Positions 32,333 through 38,096 of a stretch of DNA of 38,096 nt are shown piece after piece (within the stretch, counting starts at the first letter, position 1; each line of letters opens with the position of its first letter). The notes under the pieces are model-generated. The model did no database searches. It saw nothing but the letters and a program-made list of their open reading frames with translations, and was not told where the DNA came from. This stretch comes from Ignavibacteriota bacterium (GTDB taxonomy: Bacteria; Bacteroidota; Ignavibacteria; UBA10030; UBA6906): positions 1-38,096 of the forward strand of contig JACRFA010000086.1 of assembly GCA_016218065.1 (NCBI GenBank), written 5' to 3'. A program made the position numbers and the translations under genes.

Positions 32333-33151
32333 TTAGAAGTACTTTGCGCGTATCGCGTTTATTTCATCGCGCAGCGTGAGCGCTGCGGTGCGGGCGGCTT
32401 CTGCAAAATCTTGCCCGCTTGCTGCGTAGATAATTCCCCGACTCGAGTTGATCACTGCCATCTCGCCATTCTTGTCGCAGCCGTAGCGCACTGCTGCGGC
32501 GAGATCGCCGCCTTGCGCGCCGACTCCCGGAATGAGCAGCGGAAGCGTCGGTGCGAGCTTTCGAATCGACTTCAGCTCTTGTGTTCGCGTCGCCCCCACG
32601 ACAAGCCCGCAGTTCTGCCGCGTGTTCCACTTCTTCACTCGTGCAATGACGTGTTCGTAGAGCGGCTTGTTTCTTGCTTTCAGATGCTGAAAATCCCGCG
32701 AGCCGATGTTGGACGTAATGGCGAGGACGAACGCGCCATGCGACTCGTCCCTGATGAACGGCTCGACCGAATCGAATCCCATGTACGGATTCACGGTACT
32801 TGCCATGAAACCGAAATCCTCGCGCATGCTCTTCGCGTACATCTCCGCCGTGTTACCGATATCACCGCGCTTCGCGTCGCCAATCGTGACAATATCCGAC
32901 GGTATGGCGGCGAGCGTTTGTTTGATTGTGTGCCACCCTTTCTCGCCAAGCACTTCGTAGAAAGCGAGATTTAACTTGTACGCGCAGACAAGATCCTTCG
33001 TCGCCTCGATGATCTGCTTATTGAATTCAAGAATCGGATTCTCCGCGCTCCGCAGATGCTTTGGAATCTTGTTCAGATCGGAATCGAGTCCGATGCAGAG
33101 GAGGGAGTTGTTCTTTACCTGGATGGAGCGGAGAGCAGAGTAGAAGTTCAT
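32333..33151 (-). CDS. pyrF: Orotidine 5'-phosphate decarboxylase (PyrF type 2)
   Basis: This enzyme converts OMP to UMP, the last step of pyrimidine synthesis. The 272-residue length fits the longer bacterial type. Key residues are visible: LCIGLDSD near 18-25, YKLN with Lys59, and the catalytic DAKRGDIGN (Asp92, Lys94, Asp97). The phosphate-binding end is IPGVGAQGGD and NSSRGIIYA. The start is set at ATG 33151 because earlier codons (from 33205) are not conserved in the family. It leads an apparent pair with DUF2851. The upstream region contains a three-way-junction hairpin element but no clear promoter. Confidence 0.95.
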   Translation of the reverse strand: MNFYSALRSIQVKNNSLLCIGLDSDLNKIPKHLRSAENPILEFNKQIIEATKDLVCAYKLNLAFYEVLGEKGWHTIKQTLAAIPSDIVTIGDAKRGDIGNTAEMYAKSMREDFGFMASTVNPYMGFDSVEPFIRDESHGAFVLAITSNIGSRDFQHLKARNKPLYEHVIARVKKWNTRQNCGLVVGATRTQELKSIRKLAPTLPLLIPGVGAQGGDLAAAVRYGCDKNGEMAVINSSRGIIYAASGQDFAEAARTAALTLRDEINAIRAKYF

Positions 33152-33519
33152 GTGACCATCGGATTCGAGAATGGCATGCTGAGAGACTGGACAATGATAG
33201 CGCATGGGAAGTCGAAATGCAAGAGGCTTGCCTCCTCTCCCAACAAACTGCTCTATCTCGTAACTGATGTTAGCGTTGTAATCATCGCGTCGCTACGCGA
33301 CGGAGTTGGTTGTTGATCTGTAAGCCCGACCTTGTCCGAAGGACCCCTTCGGGGAAAGGTCGGACTAGTTTCGTGCAGCCACTACGTGGCAAGCCAATAG
33401 CGTAAACGCTCGTCCCAGAGGGACAGACTGAACATAGGCTGACGATCCATGGTCTGCATCGAGAAATGCAATACCAACCGCTCGTCACGTAGTGATGAGA
33501 TGGGCTGGTGTTCTCGTTG
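33152..33519. other. Gene-free region upstream of pyrF
   Basis: About 370 bp without a supported gene. It holds the branched hairpin at 33326-33363 and a pair of short inverted copies, cactacgtg (33380-33388) and cacgtagtg (33486-33494), about 100 bp apart, with a gtcccagagggac stem in between (33413-33425). It may be an eroded repeat element. Confidence 0.45.
33326..33363. repeat. Isolated branched (three-way junction) hairpin element
   Basis: Outer ccgacctt (33326-33333) and aaggtcgg (33356-33363) enclose gtcc-gaa-ggac (33334-33344) and cccc-ttc-gggg (33344-33354). The same inner plan (gtccc-gaa-gggac beside gcc-ttc-ggc) forms the enlarged arm of leader repeats B1, C1 and C2. Confidence 0.65.
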
Positions 33520-34044
33520 TTAGCGTTGCCGTTCGAATGTCCGGATGAAATCGTGTTGCGGACCTTGTTCGCGTGAGTGACAGGCAATGCACCCGACGCC
33601 GCGCCTGTCTATTGAGAACAGCACATTCCCGTTCGGAGAATACTCGGCCCAAAGCCATCCGTTGCCGGCCAGCGGGTTCTTCGAGTCTTTGTAGAGCACA
33701 GCAAACAACTGGGTCGTCCCGCCGCTAAGAATTTCTTTGAAGATGATGGAACTATCGGGGAACGCGAGGCCTGTCGGCAATCTTCCGTTCCGCAGAGCAC
33801 CGAGCGCAACGCGGTTCATGCGAACACGCACAAGCGGCTGATGCGCAGTCGAGCCGTTGAGCGTTCCGCTGGTAACGGAATCGACAAGCGGGAAAAGGGG
33901 ATACGTGGCGTACGGCTGTTTGGCCGTGACCAACGCGAACAACTCGGCATCAGTTGTGGGCGTCGTCGGTGGAGGCGTTGTTCCCTGGTCTGCGCAGCGC
34001 AACGAGAGAACGACGAGGGTGACTATTGCAGCGAGTTTGTTCAT
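33520..34044 (-). CDS. Cytochrome P460-like c-type heme lipoprotein
   Basis: A 174-residue lipoprotein: signal MNKLAAIVTLVVLSLRC with Cys17 as the lipidation site, then a Pro/Thr linker. The domain has the P460 pattern FPDSSIIFKEIL, LYKDSKNPLAGNGWLWAEYSPNG and the heme-binding CIACH at 152-156 (CxxCH), followed by HDFIRTF. A c-type heme in a P460-like fold suggests a periplasmic redox or gas/NO-related role, but P460 proteins also carry a Lys-heme crosslink that cannot be verified here. It lies 47 bp after the thioesterase gene on the same strand. Confidence 0.8.
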   Translation of the reverse strand: MNKLAAIVTLVVLSLRCADQGTTPPPTTPTTDAELFALVTAKQPYATYPLFPLVDSVTSGTLNGSTAHQPLVRVRMNRVALGALRNGRLPTGLAFPDSSIIFKEILSGGTTQLFAVLYKDSKNPLAGNGWLWAEYSPNGNVLFSIDRRGVGCIACHSREQGPQHDFIRTFERQR

Positions 34045-34091
34045 ACCGAAACATACAAAGCAACTGTCACAAAAGTATCACTGTGCGAGCA

Positions 34092-34511
34092 TTATTCCGC
34101 GAAGCGCGTGTAATGCTGAATAATCCACTCGGGGATTGCCTCGGCTCTTCCCGTCTGCAGATTGATCAGCGTACTCACGAAATATCCTTCGGCAGAAATT
34201 TTCTGCTGCGCGCCTTTCAGTATCAGAAAATTGACGCGCACATCTGACTTCTCAAATGAATCGAGCCACGTTCGAATCACCACACGATCAGTCAGCTCGA
34301 TGGCGCGCTTGTACTCGATATGCCAGAGCTTCTGGTACCATGAGAAGTTTTTCGCAAGGAAATCGTTCATCGACATGCCGTAACATCGCCCCATCTGGTC
34401 GTAACGCGCCGCGAGTACGTAGTCGAGGTACTTTGAGTTGTGAACATGATTGTTCATGTCGATGTCGTCGGGTCTGACGGCAAGTTCGGTTTCAAAGCGT
34501 TTGTAGTGCAT
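34092..34511 (-). CDS. Acyl-CoA/acyl-ACP thioesterase of the 4HBT/hotdog type
   Basis: A 139-residue hotdog-fold protein. The N-terminal RPDDIDMNNHVHNSKYLDY has the catalytic-type Asp (Asp18) and the following N-H-V-x-N-x-x-Y helix of YbgC/4HBT enzymes. The rest (WYQKLWHIEYKRAIELTDRVVIRTW, then SAEGYFVSTLINLQTGRAEAIP) matches the hotdog strand order. It should hydrolyse acyl thioesters in the cytoplasm. Its ATG overlaps the stop of the transporter gene by one base (TGATG), so the two are translationally coupled. Confidence 0.88.
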   Translation of the reverse strand: MHYKRFETELAVRPDDIDMNNHVHNSKYLDYVLAARYDQMGRCYGMSMNDFLAKNFSWYQKLWHIEYKRAIELTDRVVIRTWLDSFEKSDVRVNFLILKGAQQKISAEGYFVSTLINLQTGRAEAIPEWIIQHYTRFAE

Positions 34512-35848
34512 CAGGATGTTGGATGGTTGGCAAACTCTTGTCTTTTTCCCCGATCAATTCTGTCGGTCACCATTGCGTAGATGAACAACGCAATCGCCGA
34601 CAGGAGTCCGATAGCTGCAAAATAATACCAAATGAAATTTGCATCCGCGTAGGCTGTTGCCATTTGTTCCGGAGCGACGGTCTTCGGGTCAGGGCAGTAC
34701 TTCGCAAGCAGATAACCCGAGAGGCTGAATCCGAGTACGTAGGCTACGAATGAGTGCAAGTGGCTGAAGCCCAGATACAATCCTTCCTCGCCTTTCGGCG
34801 CTTGTTTGGAAAAGAACTCAAGATAACGCGGCGAGATGAAACACTCGGCCAACCCTTGCAGCACGATGCCGGCAATCAACGTGACCGTAATCGGATGCGC
34901 ACTGATGCCGAACGGCAGCGACACCGATGGTCCAACCCAGGCCTCGAGCGTGGGACTTGCCGACATGCAGAGCGCGGAGAGCGGCATGATCAGCATGCCG
35001 ATGTTCATTGACGTGATTGCTTGTGCACGCCGCATAAGATGAGTGACAAGCACAACGCACACAACGACGACAGCCGGATTCACGTTGGCGATCCACTCCG
35101 GCGACGCGTTTTTTCCCACAAGCCGGATCACATACTTCGGCATCGTTGCATACATTTGTCCTTGAATGATCCAGAACCCTGCCACGATGAGAATGAGCGT
35201 GACGAGACGGACGTTCAGGACAACACGCATGAACCCGCGCCAGATTTCTCGCACACTCTTTCCTTCGCCCACAGCGCTGACATTCCGATAGAAGAAGAAC
35301 ACAACGATCACCGCTGCTGCGCAGAGCAAGGCAGAAAAGTAGTTGATGGACTCGAGACCGAGATTCAGTCGAAGCGGGTACGCGATTGTTTTTCCGGTGA
35401 ACGAACCGACATTGACCATGCCGTAGAAAATGGAGAACGCACGGGCGCGTTGCTCCGTTGTAGATGTCTTCGCGACCGTCCCCGTAATGAGACCTTTGAT
35501 GAACGAGCCGCCGATGATGAGCAGAACAATCGCGGGGATGACGGTGGGCTTGTACGGCAAGGCGCCGAGTGTGAAGAACCCGACGGCAAGCAGACCGAAG
35601 GCGAGCAGCATCGCGTTGCGAAACCCCATCTTGTCGGCGGTTGCGCCGGTGAACGGCGGCAGGAAGTAGAGGCCTCCTGCGTAGAACGCGCCAATCCATC
35701 CCGCCTCGATGTCGTCGAACCCGACAACGTCGGAGAGATACAGGGAGAGGGCAATGAAGACGCCATAGAACGATGCGCGCTCGAACAACTCAACGATGTT
35801 GGCGACCCAGAATGCTTGTGGAAATTTCCATGCGATGTGTGACGACAC
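34511..35848 (-). CDS. MFS transporter, POT/PTR2-like
   Basis: A 445-residue membrane protein with about 12 hydrophobic helices. The first loop VELFERASFYGVFIALSLYL resembles the E-x-x-E-R-x-x-Y-Y-G signature of proton-coupled oligopeptide transporters, with Glu-Leu-Phe-Glu-Arg. Other features are GAFYAGGLYFLPPFTGATADKMG and SFIKGLITGTVAK. It starts at GTG 35848. It probably imports a small solute with protons; the substrate is uncertain, since this clade differs from typical peptide transporters. It heads the transporter-thioesterase(-P460) run. Confidence 0.85.
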   Translation of the reverse strand: MSSHIAWKFPQAFWVANIVELFERASFYGVFIALSLYLSDVVGFDDIEAGWIGAFYAGGLYFLPPFTGATADKMGFRNAMLLAFGLLAVGFFTLGALPYKPTVIPAIVLLIIGGSFIKGLITGTVAKTSTTEQRARAFSIFYGMVNVGSFTGKTIAYPLRLNLGLESINYFSALLCAAAVIVVFFFYRNVSAVGEGKSVREIWRGFMRVVLNVRLVTLILIVAGFWIIQGQMYATMPKYVIRLVGKNASPEWIANVNPAVVVVCVVLVTHLMRRAQAITSMNIGMLIMPLSALCMSASPTLEAWVGPSVSLPFGISAHPITVTLIAGIVLQGLAECFISPRYLEFFSKQAPKGEEGLYLGFSHLHSFVAYVLGFSLSGYLLAKYCPDPKTVAPEQMATAYADANFIWYYFAAIGLLSAIALFIYAMVTDRIDRGKRQEFANHPTS

Positions 35849-35940
35849 AGATGCGCCTTGATGTGTTGTGGGATGGATTCTTGAAATCGAACGATGGTAG
35901 GTCTAATCTAACAGAATAGGTCAGAGATACAATTTGAATT

Positions 35941-36333
35941 TCAAAATTGGCTGATGTCGCGACCGAAGAGTCTTGCTTTTATCCAGTCGAAGGTATTATT
36001 CTCCGCCCCAACGGCAATGACGAGAACATCGTACTCAACGTAAAACTCGTGACCGTCAGCCGCGCCCGTGCACACGACTTTGCGTTCCGCAATCAGCAAG
36101 TCTTTTGCAAATGCGTGATAGAAACGGATGTTCTTGCGCGCATACCGGATTGGTTCGATGATGCTGCGAAACTCGATTGTGCCTACGGTGGTGCTGGGCA
36201 GAAGGGGAGTGAAGAGAAAATGATTGCGCGGGCTGATGACAGTGATGTCGTATGCCGCTTTGAGATACTTGACGAGATTGAACGCGCCGAAACCGGTACC
36301 GAGGACAACAAGTTGTGGGTGAGTTCCAAGCAT
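35941..36333 (-). pseudogene. Truncated type II NADH dehydrogenase (ndh) fragment
   Basis: The 130-residue frame from ATG 36333 is the N-terminal FAD-binding part of an NDH-2: VLGTGFGAFNLVKYL (GxGxxG), DITVISPRNHFLFTPLLP, EFRSIIEPIR and VLVIAVGAENNTF. Full enzymes have 400 or more residues, with a second NADH-binding Rossmann fold and a membrane-anchoring C-terminus, all absent here. After AVGAENNTF the sequence turns into DWIKARLFGRDISQF and stops, so the remainder was lost by deletion or rearrangement. It cannot be a working dehydrogenase. An upstream TTG start would only add 10 residues of doubtful character. Confidence 0.8.
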
Positions 36334-36445
36334 CGGGGGTGGATTATTGGATTGGTGGATCAAGCCGCTTTAGTGGTAGCCCTTATTCCTCTTCATGCCG
36401 CTTTGTGTGTCATTGTGAAGTTGTCACCGACATCCTGTTCGTTGA

Positions 36446-37291
36446 TCAAGGAGAGAATTGGAGTTTCACCTCCACCGGAATTACTTCATTCATCGAACCG
36501 GTGCGATATCCTTGCAGGTCGAGCGTCATGTACGTGAAGCTAAGTTCTTTCAAGCGCGCAACGAGTCGTTCTCTCAACTTGTCATCCATGAGTCGTGCGA
36601 TTTCTTCCTTGCCGACTTCGATGCGTGCTGTTCGCTCGTCGTGAAAGCGGACGCGGAAAAATCTGAAGCCTTCATCACGCAAGAATGTCTCGGCGTTATC
36701 CACTTTGGTGAGATTCTCTTTGGTGATGCTCGTGCCGTACGGAAAGCGCGACGAGAGGCATGCGAACGCAGGCTTGTCCCACGTTGGCAGCGCGAGATGT
36801 TTCGAGAGTTCGCGCACATCAGCTTTCGAAAACCCGGCTTCGAGCAGCGGCGAGCGGACATTGTTCTCCGATTTCGCCTTCATGCCCGGACGAAAATCTC
36901 CGATATCATCGGTGATTGTTCCATCGGCAATCCAGCGCAAGCCTTCACGTTCAGCGATGGCATCCAGTTTGCCGAACAGCTCGCTCTTACAGAAGTAGCA
37001 GCGGTTCACCGGATTCTCTTGAAACTTCAGAATGTCTGTTTCTTCCGTATCAACAACAACGTATCGTACGCCAACGGTTTCAGCAAGACGAACCGCTTCC
37101 TCGAACTCTCTGGTCGGGTATGTTTCAGATCGTCCGATCATGGCGACAGCATTCCTGCCTAGCACATCGACGGCGACCTTCATCAGCAGAGTGCTATCGA
37201 CTCCGCCTGAGTACCCGATGGCGACGCTCTCCATCGCCCGGAGAATTTCTTGAAGCTGATCGTATTTCGTTCTTACCTCTGATGACAGCAC
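36446..37291 (-). CDS. larE: LarE-type ATP-dependent sulfur transferase
   Basis: A 281-residue PP-loop protein. It has SGGVDS at 28-33 (ATP binding), NRCYFCK at 96-102, DGTITDDIGDFRPGM, and WDKPAFACLSSRFPYG with Cys178. LarE sulfurates the pyridinium dithiocarboxylate precursor of the nickel-pincer cofactor (NPN) used by lactate racemase and other LarA-type enzymes. The CxxC pair (Cys98, Cys101) plus Cys178 resembles the three-Cys LarE forms reported to hold a [4Fe-4S] cluster, rather than the single sacrificial-Cys form; this is from memory. The GTG start at 37291 has GAGGAA upstream. No larB, larC or larA is in the window, so partners must be elsewhere. Confidence 0.92.
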   Translation of the reverse strand: MLSSEVRTKYDQLQEILRAMESVAIGYSGGVDSTLLMKVAVDVLGRNAVAMIGRSETYPTREFEEAVRLAETVGVRYVVVDTEETDILKFQENPVNRCYFCKSELFGKLDAIAEREGLRWIADGTITDDIGDFRPGMKAKSENNVRSPLLEAGFSKADVRELSKHLALPTWDKPAFACLSSRFPYGTSITKENLTKVDNAETFLRDEGFRFFRVRFHDERTARIEVGKEEIARLMDDKLRERLVARLKELSFTYMTLDLQGYRTGSMNEVIPVEVKLQFSP

Positions 37292-37311
37292 GGCACATTC
37301 CTCTCGTCAAA

Positions 37312-37345
37312 CAAAAAATCCCGACCCCTTGAACATCGGTCGGGA
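37312..37345 (-). terminator. Rho-independent terminator of the Uma2 gene
   Basis: On the minus strand tcccgacc (37338-37345) and ggtcggga (37319-37326) form an 8-bp stem, followed by TTTTTT. It lies 41 bp after the Uma2 stop and just before the larE start, so it separates these transcripts. Confidence 0.85.
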
Positions 37346-37386
37346 CAATATAACAAAAATCCAAAAATTTTCGCGTAGCGATCTCC

Positions 37387-37944
37387 TTACGTACCCAACA
37401 CCTTGGCCACCTCGACTACAACGATTGGCAGTTGCCTGGATTGCACCGTGCCGCCGACTGTATAGCGACGCGTTTCTGAATACACTCCGTCCTTCGGATT
37501 GTTGAAAGCATCAATTGCATTCTCCTGCAAAGCGACGAGCCAAACCTCGGGGACTCCTGCCTTTGCATACAACGGAAGCTTGATGTAACGATCAGCTTCG
37601 TAACTTGTATCGGCAACTTCGATCAGAAGCAAGACGTCTTTCGGCAAGATGTGTTTGCCGCACGCGTCTGTGGGGACGAGAACGATGTCTGGAAGCAGGT
37701 CGTTCGACTCGTCAACCCTCAGAGGATTCTGCGGGCTTATAATTATGTTGTTGGGAAGAAGGTTCCCAATGGTCTTGATCAGAAGATTCAGAGACCAGAA
37801 ATGTCGTATGCCAATGGGGCTCATCTCAAGAATTTCTCCGTCTATGAGCTCAACGCGGTCATTCTCGCGCAGAATGCCGGCCTCCGCCATCTTATAGTAC
37901 TCATCGACGGTGAAACGCCGCGTTGTCGTGAGAACATCATGCAT
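37387..37944 (-). CDS. Uma2 family (DUF820) putative restriction-type nuclease
   Basis: A 185-residue protein with the Uma2 pattern: FTVDEYYKMAEAGILRENDRVELIDGEI (Glu32, Asp35, Glu37), PDIVLV with Asp86, LLIEVADTS with Glu109, and Lys122 in YIKLPLYAKAGVPEVWLV. This is the PD-(D/E)xK-type core, so it is probably a metal-dependent DNase. Such genes are abundant in multi-copy, often near other mobile or accessory genes, and their role is not settled. ATG 37944 is used; it sits 23 bp after the preceding gene, without a strong SD, and the pair may be co-transcribed. Confidence 0.88.
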   Translation of the reverse strand: MHDVLTTTRRFTVDEYYKMAEAGILRENDRVELIDGEILEMSPIGIRHFWSLNLLIKTIGNLLPNNIIISPQNPLRVDESNDLLPDIVLVPTDACGKHILPKDVLLLIEVADTSYEADRYIKLPLYAKAGVPEVWLVALQENAIDAFNNPKDGVYSETRRYTVGGTVQSRQLPIVVVEVAKVLGT

Positions 37945-37967
37945 GGGCTACTCGCTCGAAATGAAAC

Positions 37968-38096
37968 CTACTTCTCCAACAACTTCCTGAACTCTTTCCT
38001 CGTCCGCGCGTCCGGAAATTCTTCCTCAAACAGCTGTCTCATTTCAGGATTCAGAGTGAATGCATTCTTCAGCGATTCAATTCCTTCAAACGTTCG
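37968..38096 (-). CDS. C-terminal end of an unknown protein (runs off the window)
   Basis: 42 codons are visible, ending in KNAFTLNPEMRQLFEEEFPD, ARTRKEFRKLLEK and stop TAG at 37968-37970. It is a charged, helical tail without a recognisable domain. It lies 23 bp upstream of the Uma2 gene on the same strand. The start is outside the window, so no function can be assigned. Confidence 0.55.
   Translation of the reverse strand, partial: RTFEGIESLKNAFTLNPEMRQLFEEEFPDARTRKEFRKLLEK

Overview
The window looks like a chromosomal segment (or MAG contig) of a Bacteroidota/Ignavibacteriota-type (FCB group) bacterium. Many minus-strand genes encode large secreted proteins that start with a signal peptide and end in a type IX secretion system (T9SS) type-A sorting domain (YPNPFNP ... 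[15 protein letters not shown] ... SGVYLYRL ... KK.LVLR). DUF2851, a propeller-type sensor kinase and TGG/TAG usage with normal TAG stops fit the same group. No tRNA, rRNA or CRISPR array was seen.

Left part (1-9.7 kb): the N-terminus of an IS630-like transposase, a short (probably truncated) lipoprotein, a 1181-aa Asp-box/VPS10-like propeller T9SS cargo with its own terminator, a small lipoprotein, about 740 bp of repeat-rich non-coding DNA, and a 1250-aa multidomain T9SS cargo.

Middle part (9.7-26.3 kb): an array in which minus-strand T9SS cargo genes alternate with small plus-strand two-gene modules. Cargo genes: a frameshifted YCF48-like protein, an M1 aminopeptidase interrupted by an amber codon inside its zinc-binding signature, an SBBP-repeat protein, a GxSxG serine hydrolase and a GH43-like propeller/beta-helix protein, plus two orphan C-terminal-domain remnants. 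Plus-strand modules: a TumA/TumE-like pair (toxin truncated), an AF2212-like antitoxin with a frameshifted VapC, UPF0175/DUF3368, and a DUF5678-like protein with a retropepsin-like protease. The first three modules share an almost identical promoter (TTGAYTATC-N5-TCAATT-N3-TASAAT). Five cargo genes share Shine-Dalgarno plus ATGAAAAC start sequence and six have the same structured repeat directly upstream. Its core can fold into a three-way junction (Y shape) with perfect stems, next to a second hairpin. The sorting-domain ends are nearly identical at DNA level although the passengers are unrelated. The array therefore looks like a recombining cassette system: constant leader, swapped passenger, constant export tail, with TA-like modules in the gaps.

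Right part (26.4-38.1 kb): mostly ordinary minus-strand genes: a small membrane protein, a NarL-type response regulator and its Reg_prop/HisKA_3 sensor kinase, pyrF with DUF2851, an MFS/POT-like transporter - thioesterase - P460-like c-type cytochrome lipoprotein run, a truncated type II NADH dehydrogenase, larE, a Uma2-type nuclease with a terminator, and the end of an unknown gene.
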